Part shown: in pieces, positions 43,145 to 52,246 of the stretch | Layout: each line of letters begins with the position of its first letter | How positions within the stretch are numbered: position 1 is the first letter of the stretch | Assembly (NCBI RefSeq): GCF_005144885.1 | Contig: NZ_CP039690.1 | Span: 6,250,873-6,314,872 of the forward strand | Reading direction: 5' to 3' | From: Phreatobacter stygius | GTDB taxonomy: Bacteria; Pseudomonadota; Alphaproteobacteria; Rhizobiales; Phreatobacteraceae | Length of the DNA stretch: 64,000 nt | Translations under genes and position numbers: made by a program | Notes under the pieces: model-generated | Database searches by the model: none | Seen by the model: only the letters and a program-made list of their open reading frames with translations | What the model was told of the DNA's origin: nothing

Positions 43145-44263
43145 TCAGCCTCCGGTATAGCGCCTGTTATAGCGCCGCCCAAGGCTGGTCAGCACCTCGT
43201 AGCCGATCGTGCCGGCGGCCTCGGCGACGTCGTCGACGCCAATCCCGTCGCCGATCAGGGTCACCGTGTCGCCAGGCGCCGCCTGGCCGGCATCGGTCAC
43301 GTCGATGGCGATCAGGTCCATCGAGACGCGCCCGGCGAGCCGGCAGGTCACGCCATTGACCCTGGCATAGGCTCCGGCCTGATGGTTGGTGGTGCCGGCT
43401 GAGCGCAGATAGCCGTCGGCATAACCGACCGAGACGATGCCGATGCGGCTCGGCCGCGACGCGCTCCAGGTCGCGCCGTAACCGACCGTGTCGCCGGCGC
43501 GCACCTCGCGCACCTGCACCAGCGGCGCGTCCAGGCGGACCACCGGCTCGAGCGGCGCACGGTCGGCCCGGTAGCGGGCGCCGTAAAGCGCGACGCCCGG
43601 CCGGGCGAGGTCGTGGCGCGCCGCGCTCATCGTGCAGCCGGCGGAATTGGCGAGCGAGCCGGGCACGCCCGGGAACAGCCCGCGCACCTGGGCGAAGCGG
43701 TCGACCTGCCTTGCCGTCAGCGGGTGGCCGGGTTCGTCGGCGCAGGCGAAATGGCTCATCAGCAGCGCCGGCTCGAAGGCCAGCGCATGAGGTCCGGGCT
43801 CGGCCAGCAGCGCCGCCTCGGCCAGGTCCAGGCCGAGCCGGTTCATGCCGGTATCGACATGAATGGCGGCCGGCCAGCGCCTGGCCGTCTGGCTGCAGAA
43901 GGCGCTGAACCGCTCGATATCGTCACGGCTGCCGAGCACCGGCCGCAGCTGGTGGTCGGCATAGGTTGCGAGCGCCTCGCCGAACAGGCCGTTCAAGACG
44001 TAGATGGCGGCCGACGGCAGCACGGCGCGCAACCGCCGGGCTTCCGAGAGATGAGCCACGAAGAATGTGCGGGCGCCGGCGGCGGCCAGCGCCGGACCGG
44101 CCGCCTCGATGCCGATGCCATAGGCATCGGCCTTGACCACGGCGGCGCATTCCGCGCCGGCGGTCATGGCGGCGAGCGCCTGGTAATTGCGCTTGAGGGC
44201 GCCGAGATCGACGGTCAAGCGTGCGCCGGCCTCGTCGGCCGGAACGTCGGACATGCCGCTCAT
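43145..44263 (-). CDS. alr: Alanine racemase
   Basis: The 372-residue PLP enzyme makes D-alanine for peptidoglycan. The cofactor Lys is in AAVVKADAYGIG near residue 45. The second catalytic residue, Tyr, is in DTVGYGATWSA near residue 262. DTGMNRLGLD and SAGCTM-like segments provide PLP contacts. ATG 44261-44263 is used; ATG 44254 is also in frame. It begins 16 bp after dnaB ends, giving the run dnaB-alr-radA, which is conserved in Rhizobiales. Confidence 0.96.
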   Translation of the reverse strand: MSGMSDVPADEAGARLTVDLGALKRNYQALAAMTAGAECAAVVKADAYGIGIEAAGPALAAAGARTFFVAHLSEARRLRAVLPSAAIYVLNGLFGEALATYADHQLRPVLGSRDDIERFSAFCSQTARRWPAAIHVDTGMNRLGLDLAEAALLAEPGPHALAFEPALLMSHFACADEPGHPLTARQVDRFAQVRGLFPGVPGSLANSAGCTMSAARHDLARPGVALYGARYRADRAPLEPVVRLDAPLVQVREVRAGDTVGYGATWSASRPSRIGIVSVGYADGYLRSAGTTNHQAGAYARVNGVTCRLAGRVSMDLIAIDVTDAGQAAPGDTVTLIGDGIGVDDVAEAAGTIGYEVLTSLGRRYNRRYTGG

Positions 44264-44279
44264 GGTGCTATTCCAGCCC

Positions 44280-45770
44280 TTATTCCAGCCTCTGGGGCAG
44301 GTGGTCCTCTTCGGCGAGATCCGAGAACCGCGTCACGTTCGCCTCGAACTGCAAGGTCACCGTGCCGGTCGGGCCGTGACGCTGCTTGCCGATGATCACC
44401 TCGGCCTTGCCGTGCAGCCGGGCCATCTCGTCGCGCCACTTGATATGCTCTTCGGTGCCCGGTTTCGGTTCGCGGTTCTGAATATAATATTCCTCGCGGA
44501 ACACGAACATGACGGCGTCGGCGTCCTGCTCGATCGAGCCCGATTCGCGAAGATCGGCGAGCTGCGGACGTTTGTCGTCGCGCGATTCGACCTGGCGCGA
44601 CAGCTGCGACAGCGCCAGGATCGGCACGTTCAGCTCCTTGGCCAGCGCCTTCAGGCCGGTGGTGATCTCGGTCAGTTCCTGCACCCGGTTCTGGTTGTTC
44701 TTCGACGAACCGGACAGGAGCTGGAGATAGTCGACCACCATGAAATCCAGGCCGCGCTGACGTTTCAGGCGGCGGGCGCGGGCGGTCAGCTGCGAGATCG
44801 ACAGGCCGCCGGTGTCGTCGATGTAGAACGGAATGGCCTGGATTTCGCGCGCCGCCTCGGTCAGCCGGTAGAACTCGTCTTCCTGGATGTCGCCGCGGCG
44901 GATCTTGTAGGAGGAAATCTGCGCCTGCTCGGCCACGATACGGGTGGCGAGCTGGTCGGAGCTCATTTCCAGCGAGAAGAAGCCGACAATGCCGCCATTG
45001 GTGGTTTTGTGCGTGCCGTCGGCCTCGACCTCGAACCTGTAGGCCTTGGCGATATTGAAGGCGATATTGGTGGCGAGCGCGGTCTTGCCCATGGCCGGGC
45101 GGCCGGCCAGCACGACGAGGTCGGAGGGCTGCATGCCGCCGAGCGTCTTGTCGAGGTCGCGCAGGCCGGTGGAAATGCCCGAGAGGTGGCCGTCGCGCTG
45201 GTAGGCCTGGCCCGCCATGTCGAGGGCCCGCGCCACCGCGTCGGTGAAGCGCTGGAAGCCGCCGTCATAGCGGCCGGTCTCGGCCAGCGCGAACAGGTTG
45301 CGCTCGGCATCCTCGATCTGCGTGCGCGGCGGCATGTCGACGGGCGCGTCATAGGCGACATTGACCATGCCTTCGCCGATCTGGATCAGATCCCGGCGAA
45401 TCGCCAGGTCATAGATCGAGCGGCCATAATCCTCGGCATTGATGATGGTGGTGGCTTCACCGGCCAGCCGCGCCAGATATTGGACGATCGTCAATCCGCC
45501 GATGTCGATATTGGGATCGAGGAAGGTCTTGAGCGTGATCGGCGTGGCGAGCTTGCCGCTGCGGACCAGCGAGGCGGTGGTCTCGTAGATCTTCTGGTGC
45601 AGCGGGTCGAAGAAATGTTTCGAATCGAGGAAGTCGGCAACCCGGTAGAACGCCTCGTTGTTGACCAGGATCGCGCCCAGCAGCGCCTGCTCGGCCTCCA
45701 TGTTCTGTGGCGCCTGGCGAAACGTCAGGTCGGTGGAGCCGACAGGCATCAGGGCGGGCAGGGCGGCCAT
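44280..45770 (-). CDS. dnaB: Replicative DNA helicase DnaB
   Basis: The 496-residue helicase has the DnaB N-terminal domain (NMEAEQALLGAILVNNEAFY near residue 23) and a RecA-like C domain. Walker A is AGRPAMGKTALATN near residue 218; Walker B is MVVDYLQLL near residue 338; the arginine-finger region is near SQLSRQVESRDDKRPQ. DRESGSIEQDADAVMF-like sequence (LRESGSIEQDADAVMF) and TGTVTLQFE near the end are typical. It unwinds DNA at the replication fork as a hexamer. It is first in the dnaB-alr-radA run. Confidence 0.98.
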   Translation of the reverse strand: MAALPALMPVGSTDLTFRQAPQNMEAEQALLGAILVNNEAFYRVADFLDSKHFFDPLHQKIYETTASLVRSGKLATPITLKTFLDPNIDIGGLTIVQYLARLAGEATTIINAEDYGRSIYDLAIRRDLIQIGEGMVNVAYDAPVDMPPRTQIEDAERNLFALAETGRYDGGFQRFTDAVARALDMAGQAYQRDGHLSGISTGLRDLDKTLGGMQPSDLVVLAGRPAMGKTALATNIAFNIAKAYRFEVEADGTHKTTNGGIVGFFSLEMSSDQLATRIVAEQAQISSYKIRRGDIQEDEFYRLTEAAREIQAIPFYIDDTGGLSISQLTARARRLKRQRGLDFMVVDYLQLLSGSSKNNQNRVQELTEITTGLKALAKELNVPILALSQLSRQVESRDDKRPQLADLRESGSIEQDADAVMFVFREEYYIQNREPKPGTEEHIKWRDEMARLHGKAEVIIGKQRHGPTGTVTLQFEANVTRFSDLAEEDHLPQRLE

Positions 45771-46114
45771 TGCGTTTCAGACTTCGGCTGGAGAGTTCAG
45801 GGGACCCCGTCTCTAGCAGGCTTGGGACCAGCCCGCGCGAAGCGTTTTTTGGCGGCGGTCGGTGAGACCGCAATGTCCCCGATTCTCACAGGTCCGGAAA
45901 GGCGAACGCTTTGCCGGTTGACACGCCGCCGGCTTGTTCGCGCCCGGCCCGCCGCGCCCGGTGGCGCAAGCCCTGGGCAAGAAATCGACTCGGACCCCAT
46001 AGATGTCGCGGCGAAATCACCTTTTTACCTAATACGGAAACCCAACGTTAACTCTGCCATGCGATCCCTTTGCCATCCGCACAAGCGGTTACTCATTCGT
46101 GAAGGGGCGCTCCC
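45771..46114. other. Divergent promoter region between dnaB and the outer-membrane protein
   Basis: The 344 bp contain no gene. The part 46010-46060 is AT-richer (CACCTTTTTACCTAATACGG, then AACGTTAACTCTG) and probably holds the promoter of the strongly expressed barrel protein. GAAGGGG at about 46101 is its ribosome-binding site. No -35/-10 pair is assigned with confidence. Confidence 0.45.
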
Positions 46115-46954
46115 ATGTTCAAGCGTGTCGCATTACCCATGGTCGCCCTAGCGGCCTTCACAGCGGTCGGGGCTCAGGCGGCCGACCTCGGCGGAGCAGC
46201 GCTCCGAGGCTCGGAAGTCATTGCTGCTGCTCCGAGCTATGTCGACAAATGGAGCGGCTTCTATATCGGCGGTCAGGTCGGCCTGCAGTCGCAGCGCAAT
46301 TGGGGTTCGCATAGCGACGCCACCGGCGCGCAGCGGCCCGATGGCAATGGCGTGATGCATTACGACTTCGACTACGACTATGCCAATACGCGCTTCAGCT
46401 ACGGTCTCCATGCCGGCTATCAGCGCCTGTTCAATCAAGTGCTGTTCGGCATCGAAGCCGACTTCGAAGGCCCGATGGGTGCGATCCAGTCGTCCTGGTA
46501 CAATTCCAATCCGGATTTCGGCGTCGGCAACCATTATCAGCAGCGCCTCCAGTCCAACTGGCAAGGCTCGGTCCGCGCCCGTCTCGGCTGGACCCATCAC
46601 AAGACGCTGTTCTACATGACCGGCGGTCTTGCCTTCGCCAACTTCAAGGCCTGTACCGTTCTCGATGATTGCCAGGGCTTCGTCGGCCATGTCGTGAAAT
46701 ACAACTCGACGCGTTTCGGCTGGACCATCGGCGCCGGCATCGAGCACAAGTTCTCCTATAACTGGTCGGCCCGTCTCGAATATCGCTACACCAATTACGG
46801 CTCGAAGAGCTGCCTGGCCACCGCGGCCTGCTCGATCAATCCGAATTCGTCCGACATCAACAACCGGATCGAAACCCATGCCATCCGGGTTGGCGTGAGC
46901 TACCTGTTCGGTGCGCCGCCGATGGCAGTCGAACCGATCATCGCGCGCTATTGA
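46115..46954 (+). CDS. Outer-membrane beta-barrel protein, Omp25/Omp31-like
   Basis: The 279-residue protein has a signal peptide (MFKRVALPMVALAAFTAVGA, cleavage after AQA, next residues ADLGG). The mature part reaches the barrel at WSGFYIGGQVGLQSQRNWG, the hallmark of the Rhizobiales Omp25/Omp31 opacity-like family. Alternating aromatic strands follow, including SYNWSARLEYRYTNYGSKS-like sequence (FSYNWSARLEYRYTNYG), then IRVGVSYLFG; the chain ends in PIIARY. These are abundant structural porin-like proteins. Its own promoter region and a strong downstream terminator suggest a single-gene transcript. Confidence 0.92.
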   Translation: MFKRVALPMVALAAFTAVGAQAADLGGAALRGSEVIAAAPSYVDKWSGFYIGGQVGLQSQRNWGSHSDATGAQRPDGNGVMHYDFDYDYANTRFSYGLHAGYQRLFNQVLFGIEADFEGPMGAIQSSWYNSNPDFGVGNHYQQRLQSNWQGSVRARLGWTHHKTLFYMTGGLAFANFKACTVLDDCQGFVGHVVKYNSTRFGWTIGAGIEHKFSYNWSARLEYRYTNYGSKSCLATAACSINPNSSDINNRIETHAIRVGVSYLFGAPPMAVEPIIARY

Positions 46955-47004
46955 TCCCAAAGTTCGGGGCGAGGGCGCAGTCCAGCGCCCGACGGCCCAA
47001 ACGA

Positions 47005-47034
47005 AAAACGCCCGGCTTCGCAGCCGGGCGTTTT
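47005..47034. terminator. Strong bidirectional intrinsic terminator
   Basis: AAAACGCCCGGCT and AGCCGGGCGTTTT form a perfect 13-bp stem around TCGC. A/T runs on both sides let it stop transcription of the barrel-protein gene (plus strand) and of rplI (minus strand). Confidence 0.95.
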
Positions 47035-47080
47035 GCATTTGGTACCGGCCGCCACCCGGCGGCCGGCTTGATCCGACGGC

Positions 47081-47647
47081 TCAGGCCTCGGGCTGGCCAG
47101 CCTCGCCACCGTCCTGGAAATCTTCCGGATTGAAGGTTTCGAAGGTCGGCTCCTCGGCGCGCTGGGTCAGGTCCTCGCCCTGGGTCTGGCGCTCGGCCTC
47201 GCCGACCGAACGGGCGACGTTGACGGTGACATGGGCGTCGACTTCCGGATGCAGCGCGATCGTCACCTTGTGCAGGCCGATGGCCTTGATCGGGCTGTCG
47301 AGCTGAATCATCGAGCGCTCGACCGTCACGCCGCCGGCGGTGATCGCCTCGGAGAGATCGCGGGCCGACACCGAGCCGTAGAGATGGCCGGTCTCGCCAG
47401 CCTGGCGGATGACCACATAGGTGGTGCCGTCCAGCCGTGCCGCGATGGCCTCGGCATCCTTCTTCAGTTCGAGGTTATGGGCCTCGAGCTGGACCTTCAT
47501 GGTCTCGAACTTCTTGCGGTTGGTCTCGGTGGCGCGCAGGGCCTTGCCCTGGGTCAGAAGGTAGTTGCGGGCATAACCCGGCTTCACCTTCACCACTTCG
47601 CCCATCTGGCCGAGCTTGGCGACGCGCTGCAGCAGAATCACATCCAT
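47081..47647 (-). CDS. rplI: 50S ribosomal protein L9
   Basis: The 188-residue protein has the L9 N domain [20 protein letters not shown], then [15 protein letters not shown], a long linker helix, and a C domain with [18 protein letters not shown]-terminal acidic extension of about 35 residues ([20 protein letters not shown]) exceeds the E. coli length of 149 and is typical of alphaproteobacteria. ATG 47645-47647 follows AAGGAG with a 7-base spacer; the upstream TTG is not needed. It is last in the rpsF-rpsR-DUF2232-rplI run. Confidence 0.97.
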   Translation of the reverse strand: MDVILLQRVAKLGQMGEVVKVKPGYARNYLLTQGKALRATETNRKKFETMKVQLEAHNLELKKDAEAIAARLDGTTYVVIRQAGETGHLYGSVSARDLSEAITAGGVTVERSMIQLDSPIKAIGLHKVTIALHPEVDAHVTVNVARSVGEAERQTQGEDLTQRAEEPTFETFNPEDFQDGGEAGQPEA

Positions 47648-47677
47648 GTTCAATCTCCTTGTGTTGTCAGATGCATG

Positions 47678-48628
47678 TCATGTGTTGGAGGGAGCCGAGG
47701 GCGGCGCCTGGCGCTTGTCCCTCAGGTTGAAAAGCACGTCGGCGAGACCGGCGAGCGCCACGAAGATCATCGGCCAGCCGATGATGAAGGTGATCGCATA
47801 GAGCAGGCCGAGCGCGAAGCCGCGCATGCCCCAGCCGCGGGTCACGTCATGGGCGAGCGCGAAACCGGCGAGCGCGAACACCGCCAGGCCGACCGCCATC
47901 ACGATGATGCCGACATGGCCGATGACCCCGGGCGCGAAAGACGCCAGCGACCCGGCGAGCAAGGCGCCGGCCATCCAGCGCGGCAGCCGCATCGAGGGCA
48001 GGTCCGGCCAGGGCCGCGCAAGCCTGCCGGAGGCGCGCACGATGCGGCCGGCGACGAACAGGTTGAGCGCGGTGACGAAGGTCCAGACGATCGCGGCGGC
48101 CACCGGCACGGCGGCGGTCATGAAGGCGGCGAGCGTCGCCTGCGTTTCGGCATCGGCCGAGGTCATCTGGCGCAGCGTCTGGTCGACCGCTGCCCGCAGC
48201 GACGCCTGATAGGCGTCGAAATCGAGCCCGAACAGCACGGCCATGCCGAACAAGGTCAAGGCGACGGCGCAAACGCCGATGACCGACAGCAGCAGGCCCG
48301 GCGGGCACCATTGAACCGCAGCCGGATCGGCCGCGGTCGGCTGCGGCCGCACGGTGAGCGCCAGATAGGTCAGGATCCAGGCCGGCAGGCCAATCGAAAA
48401 GAAGAAGAACAGGCCGAGCTGCGAGCGCAGCGCCAGCGACAGCGCGAGCGCGCCGATGGCACTGGCAAAGCCGCCGGCATAATGGCCCCAGCCGAGGCCT
48501 GCGATCAGCACGGGCAGGGCCGCGAAATAGAACAGGACGATAGCCAGCGGGTTCCCCGACGCGAGAGTCGCGAAGAGGAGGGCGGACGCCAGTCCGGCGC
48601 CGAAGGCAATGGCGAGGGTCGGTCCCAT
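47678..48628 (-). CDS. DUF2232 (YybS-like) membrane protein
   Basis: The 316-residue protein has eight to nine hydrophobic segments, beginning LAIAFGAGLASALLFATLAS. The position between rpsR and rplI is characteristic of DUF2232 proteins in alphaproteobacteria. The N half resembles the substrate-binding subunit of ECF-type transporters only loosely. Function is unknown. It starts 166 bp after rpsR ends and stops 30 bp before rplI starts. Confidence 0.85.
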   Translation of the reverse strand: MGPTLAIAFGAGLASALLFATLASGNPLAIVLFYFAALPVLIAGLGWGHYAGGFASAIGALALSLALRSQLGLFFFFSIGLPAWILTYLALTVRPQPTAADPAAVQWCPPGLLLSVIGVCAVALTLFGMAVLFGLDFDAYQASLRAAVDQTLRQMTSADAETQATLAAFMTAAVPVAAAIVWTFVTALNLFVAGRIVRASGRLARPWPDLPSMRLPRWMAGALLAGSLASFAPGVIGHVGIIVMAVGLAVFALAGFALAHDVTRGWGMRGFALGLLYAITFIIGWPMIFVALAGLADVLFNLRDKRQAPPSAPSNT

Positions 48629-48731
48629 CGTCAGCTGTCCCGCTCGATCCCGAGGGTTAGGGGGCTTGACCCCAACTTCAGCCGCGACGGGTCATCCGTC
48701 CGGCCGACGATCACATAGTTCTTCAGTCGAA

Positions 48732-48758
48732 CCGGCGGGGCGCGGGGCGTCCCGCCGG
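48732..48758 (-). terminator. GC hairpin between rpsR and the DUF2232 gene
   Basis: CCGGCGGG and CCCGCCGG form 8-bp arms with an 11-base loop, 37 bases after the rpsR stop. No T-run follows, so it may be a weak or factor-dependent stop, or an RNA-stabilising hairpin. Confidence 0.4.
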
Positions 48759-48794
48759 CAGTCTCATCGGGTGATTACTTAATCACGCCTCTGA

Positions 48795-49055
48795 TTACTT
48801 GATCACGTAAGGCAGCAGGCCGAGGAAGCGCGAGCGCTTGATCGCCTGGGCGAGCTCGCGCTGCTTCTTGGCGGACACCGCCGTGATGCGCGACGGGACG
48901 ATCTTGCCGCGCTCGGAAATGTAGCGCTGCAGCAGACGCACGTCCTTGTAGTCGATGACCGGCGCATTCGGGCCCGAGAACGGGCAGGTCTTGCGGCGGC
49001 GGAAGAAGGGGCGGCGCGCGCCACCACCGGTCGATGTCGTCGATGCGGCCGTCAT
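48795..49055 (-). CDS. rpsR: 30S ribosomal protein S18
   Basis: The 86-residue protein has the S18 core [20 protein letters not shown] (20 residues), then [20 protein letters not shown] and [15 protein letters not shown]18 pairs with S6 on the 30S platform. ATG 49053-49055 follows GGAGGA. It starts 2 bp after the rpsF stop codon. Just beyond its own stop, the last bases (GTGATCAAGTAATCA) recur as GTGATTAAGTAATCA 20 bases later, a small 3'-end duplication. Confidence 0.98.
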   Translation of the reverse strand: MTAASTTSTGGGARRPFFRRRKTCPFSGPNAPVIDYKDVRLLQRYISERGKIVPSRITAVSAKKQRELAQAIKRSRFLGLLPYVIK

Positions 49056-49057
49056 GA

Positions 49058-49576
49058 TCACTCCTCCGTCGCAACAGCTTCGACAACCGGTTCGACATCG
49101 CTGCCGTCACGGTCACGGAAACGACGGGGGCCACCGCCACCACCGCTGCGGTCGCCACCGCCGCCGCCGCCAAATCCACGGTCACGACCGCCGAAGCCGC
49201 CGCCGCCGCCGAAGCCACGATCGCCGAAGCCGCGCTCGCCGCGGTCATCGCGGTCGCGCTTCTGCAGCATGGCCGACTGGCCCTCTTCGAGAGCCTCGAC
49301 CTTGACGGTCATGAAGCGCAGGATGTCTTCATTGATCGACATCTGACGCTCCATCTCGGCGACCGCTGCATGCGGCGCGTCGATGTTCATCAGCGTGTAG
49401 TGGGCCTTGCGGTTCTTGCGGATGCGGAAGGCGATCGACTTCAGCCCCCAGGACTCGGTCTTGGGAACCGAGCCGCCATTGGCTTCGATAACGTCCTTGT
49501 ACTGCGTCGCAAGCGCTTCGGCTTGCTGCGCAGTAACGTCCTGGCGTGCCAGGAACACGTGCTCATAGAGAGGCAT
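49058..49576 (-). CDS. rpsF: 30S ribosomal protein S6 with Gly/Arg-rich C-terminal tail
   Basis: The 172-residue protein has a standard S6 domain in residues 1-95: [20 protein letters not shown], then [20 protein letters not shown] and [18 protein letters not shown]. After about residue 105 comes an unusual low-complexity tail of [13 protein letters not shown] repeats with Arg and Asp, ending acidic ([11 protein letters not shown]). E. coli S6 also has a modified tail (Glu additions), but this glycine-rich type is different and probably disordered. It is first in the rpsF-rpsR run. Confidence 0.96.
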   Translation of the reverse strand: MPLYEHVFLARQDVTAQQAEALATQYKDVIEANGGSVPKTESWGLKSIAFRIRKNRKAHYTLMNIDAPHAAVAEMERQMSINEDILRFMTVKVEALEEGQSAMLQKRDRDDRGERGFGDRGFGGGGGFGGRDRGFGGGGGGDRSGGGGGPRRFRDRDGSDVEPVVEAVATEE

Positions 49577-49677
49577 TCGGCCTGTCTCCTCGTTCGAAAT
49601 GACGCTTCTTCGGCGCGAAGCCCCTCAAGCCCTGGACAGGCCCGACAGAATTCTCGAAGGCGGAGACACCGGATGAC

Positions 49678-49711
49678 GGGGGATCTAAGAACCCCCTGCA
49701 GGCGAACCTGC
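49678..49711 (-). promoter_or_regulatory. Two adjacent hairpins in the rpsF leader
   Basis: On the minus strand, GCAGG-TTCG-CCTGC (49698-49711) is followed at once by GGGGG...CCCCC (49678-49696). They lie about 100-135 bases before the rpsF start, in the 304-bp gap 49577-49880. They could form an autoregulatory leader (S6:S18 leaders are known in other bacteria) or end cobW transcripts. The conserved S6:S18 CCG bulge was not confirmed. Confidence 0.4.
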
Positions 49712-49812
49712 CACCCGTTCAGCCACCAGCCGATCGAAGCGAAGGCGGCCTTATACGCGAAAATCCAAAGCGTTCAAGGCTAAAGCGTTCACGCGCGGTC
49801 TTGACCGGGGAA

Positions 49813-49846
49813 GACGTGGATGGCCGTGACAGGCACGGCCATGACG
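49813..49846. repeat. REP-like palindrome, ATGGCCGTG type
   Basis: ATGGCCGTG and CACGGCCAT form perfect 9-bp arms around ACAGG (49820-49842), flanked by GACGTGG and GACG. It resembles the radA-cvpA palindromes in its ATGGCC arms and CGTGG flank. It lies just past the cobW stop codon and may double as a terminator. Confidence 0.65.
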
Positions 49847-49880
49847 CGGTGAAAAACGGAGACGCTCAAGGCAAAACGTC

Positions 49881-51113
49881 TCACGCAGCCTGGGCCTGGC
49901 TGCGCCAGGCCGGGAAGGGATCGGCGCGGTCGGCGTGCTCGGCGGCATCGAACCGGGTGTCGGAGGCGCGGCCGACCAGGCAATCGTCGAGCGCCGCGCG
50001 CATGCGCTCCTCATCGAGCCCCGCGCCGATGAACACCAGTTCCTGGCGGCGGTCGCCATAGACCGGGTGCCAGTGGCGCTTCAGCATGGCCCGCCATTCG
50101 TCGCTGTCGGGCCAGCGCGCCTTCGGCACCGCGATCCACCAGAAGCCCATGGCGGAGGTGCGGCAGACCGCCCCGGCGATCGACAGTTCGCCGCACCAGT
50201 CCGGCCGCGTCGCCAGCCAGAAATGGCCCTTGGCGCGGATCAGCCCAGGCCAGGTCGCCTTCAGGAAGGCGTCGAGGTTCACCGGATCGAACGGCCTGGC
50301 GGCCCGATAGACAAAGGATGAAATGCCATATTCCTCGGTTTCCGGCACGTGGTCCTTGAAACCATAGAGCTCCTTGGCCCAGAGCGGATGGGTCTCGGCC
50401 GTGTCCTTGTCGAAGCGGCCGGTGTCGAGCACCTCGGCCAGTGCCACCGCGGCGAAATCGGCCGTGATGACCCGCGCGTCCGGATTGAGCGCGCGGACGA
50501 TCTTTTCGACCAGTGCCTGCTGGGTGGTGTCGACCGAGGAGATCTTGTTGATGATCACCACGTCGGCGAATTCGATCTGGTCGGTCAGGAGATCCGCCAA
50601 GGTGCGTTCGTCGCCTTCATCGGCCGTTTCGCCGCGATCGGCCAGGACGTCATGACTGCCGAAATCCCTCAGGAGATTGATCGCGTCGACCACGGTGACC
50701 ATGCAGTCGAGCCGGGCGATGTCCTCCAGCGCCTCGCCGTCCTCGGAGCGGAACGAGAAGGTGGCGGCGATCGGCAGCGGCTCGGCGATGCCGGTGCCTT
50801 CGATCAGCAGGTACTCGTATTTGCCGCTCTCGGCGAGCTGCCTGACCTCGCTCAGGAGGTCGTCGCGCAAGGTGCAGCAAATGCAGCCATTGGTCATCTC
50901 GACCAGTTTTTCGTCGGTCCGCGACAGGTTGGCGCCGCCGTCGCGGACGAGGTCGGCGTCGATATTCACCTCCGACATGTCGTTGACGATGACCGCCACG
51001 CGCCGGCCTTCACGGTTGTTGAGAATATGGTTCAAGAGAGTGGTCTTGCCGGCGCCCAGAAAGCCGGAAAGCACGGTGACGGGCAGGCGAGGATCGGAAC
51101 GACCGGCAAGCAT
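49881..51113 (-). CDS. COG0523/CobW-family zinc metallochaperone GTPase
   Basis: The 410-residue protein has the G1 motif [16 protein letters not shown] at about residues 15-30, the metal-binding motif [13 protein letters not shown] near residue 74 (CXCC), Walker B VDAINLL-like sequence and NKISSVD near residue 181. The CobW C-terminal domain follows around residues 255-385. This is the branch with ZigA/YeiR-type zinc chaperones. ATG 51111-51113 is chosen because homology begins there. A near-perfect Zur-box palindrome lies 14 bases upstream, so repression by zinc is likely and a zinc-limitation role is favoured over cobalamin synthesis. Confidence 0.92.
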   Translation of the reverse strand: MLAGRSDPRLPVTVLSGFLGAGKTTLLNHILNNREGRRVAVIVNDMSEVNIDADLVRDGGANLSRTDEKLVEMTNGCICCTLRDDLLSEVRQLAESGKYEYLLIEGTGIAEPLPIAATFSFRSEDGEALEDIARLDCMVTVVDAINLLRDFGSHDVLADRGETADEGDERTLADLLTDQIEFADVVIINKISSVDTTQQALVEKIVRALNPDARVITADFAAVALAEVLDTGRFDKDTAETHPLWAKELYGFKDHVPETEEYGISSFVYRAARPFDPVNLDAFLKATWPGLIRAKGHFWLATRPDWCGELSIAGAVCRTSAMGFWWIAVPKARWPDSDEWRAMLKRHWHPVYGDRRQELVFIGAGLDEERMRAALDDCLVGRASDTRFDAAEHADRADPFPAWRSQAQAA

Positions 51114-51126
51114 GAAGGCTCCTATA

Positions 51127-51145
51127 TATGTAATACTATAACATA
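51127..51145. promoter_or_regulatory. Probable Zur box upstream of the CobW-family gene
   Basis: TATGTAATACTATAACATA is a 19-bp palindrome centred on C51136 with one mismatched pair. It matches the alphaproteobacterial/gammaproteobacterial Zur pattern ATGTTATAatATAACAT. It is an AT-rich island 14 bases before the start of a CXCC GTPase. It also lies 146 bases before fabD on the other strand. Confidence 0.75.
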
Positions 51146-51290
51146 ACCTAATCACGATGCCCCCGGCAAGTGGCCGGCGAAGCCCTTGTCCAATCGACAG
51201 GTTTTCCCGGCATTCGGGCGACTGCTTGCTTGACTCTTGAGCGACCCGATGCGAGTTCGCCGCGACTTTGACGCAGCGCGCGAGGGTTTC

Positions 51291-52235
51291 ATGACCGTTG
51301 CTTTCACCTTTCCCGGCCAGGGCAGCCAGGCCGTCGGCATGGGCAAGGCCCTGGCCGACGCCTTTCCCGCGGCGCGTGCGGTGTTCGCCGAGGTGGATGA
51401 TGCGCTCGGCGAGAAATTGTCGGCGGTGATCTGGGACGGGCCGATCGAGACGCTGACATTGACCGAGAATGCCCAGCCGGCGCTGATGGCGGTGTCGCTC
51501 GGCGTCGTCAGGGTGCTGGAAGCCGAAGCCGGACTGAACCTGTCGCGCGACGTCGCCTATGTCGCGGGCCACTCGCTCGGCGAATATTCGGCGCTGGCCG
51601 CGGCCGGCAGTTTTTCGATCGGCGACACGGCGCGGCTCCTGCGCATCCGCGGCAAGGCCATGCAGGCGGCAACCCCGGTCGGCGTCGGTGCCATGGCAGC
51701 GATTCTCGGCCTGGAGTTCGACGCGGTGGTGGCGATCGCGGCGGAAGCGGCCGAGACCGAGGTCTGTCAGGCGGCCAATGACAATGGCGCCGGCCAGGTG
51801 GTGATTTCCGGTCACAAGGCGGCGGTCGAGCGCGCCTGCGAACTGGCCAAGGCACGCGGCGCCAAACGCGCCATTCCGCTGCCCGTATCCGCCCCCTTTC
51901 ATTGCGCGCTGATGCAGCCGGCCGCCGACGCCATGGCGGCGGCGCTGGCCAGCGTGCCGGCCAAGGCGCCGATGGTGCCTGTTGTCGCCAATGTCCTGGC
52001 CCAGCCGATCGCCGATCCCGCCGAGATCACCCGGCGACTGATCGAACAGGTCACCGGTACGGTGCGCTGGCGCGAATGCGTGGCGACCATGGCCGGGCTC
52101 GGCGTCACCAGCTTTTATGAGATCGGCGCCGGCAAGGTCTTGTCGGGCCTGGTCAAGCGGATCGCCGAGGGCGCCACCGGCAGCGCCATCGGTTCGCCCG
52201 ACGATATCGCCGCCTTCAAGGCTTCGCGCGGATAA
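51291..52235 (+). CDS. fabD: Malonyl-CoA:ACP transacylase
   Basis: The 314-residue enzyme loads malonate onto acyl carrier protein. Motifs are [15 protein letters not shown] near the start, the nucleophile elbow [13 protein letters not shown] (Ser near residue 92) and the catalytic His in [10 protein letters not shown] near residue 201. GQVVISGHK is also typical. ATG 51291 follows GAGGG; the frame upstream to 51237 lacks homology. It starts the run fabD-fabG-acpP-fabF, 11 bp before fabG. Confidence 0.97.
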   Translation: MTVAFTFPGQGSQAVGMGKALADAFPAARAVFAEVDDALGEKLSAVIWDGPIETLTLTENAQPALMAVSLGVVRVLEAEAGLNLSRDVAYVAGHSLGEYSALAAAGSFSIGDTARLLRIRGKAMQAATPVGVGAMAAILGLEFDAVVAIAAEAAETEVCQAANDNGAGQVVISGHKAAVERACELAKARGAKRAIPLPVSAPFHCALMQPAADAMAAALASVPAKAPMVPVVANVLAQPIADPAEITRRLIEQVTGTVRWRECVATMAGLGVTSFYEIGAGKVLSGLVKRIAEGATGSAIGSPDDIAAFKASRG

Positions 52236-52246
52236 GAGGTGCTCCC

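Noticed and set aside
49881..51902. A 673-codon form of the CobW-family protein starting at 51902
   Set aside because: The extension is antisense to fabD and crosses the AT-rich Zur-box region; family homology starts at 51113.
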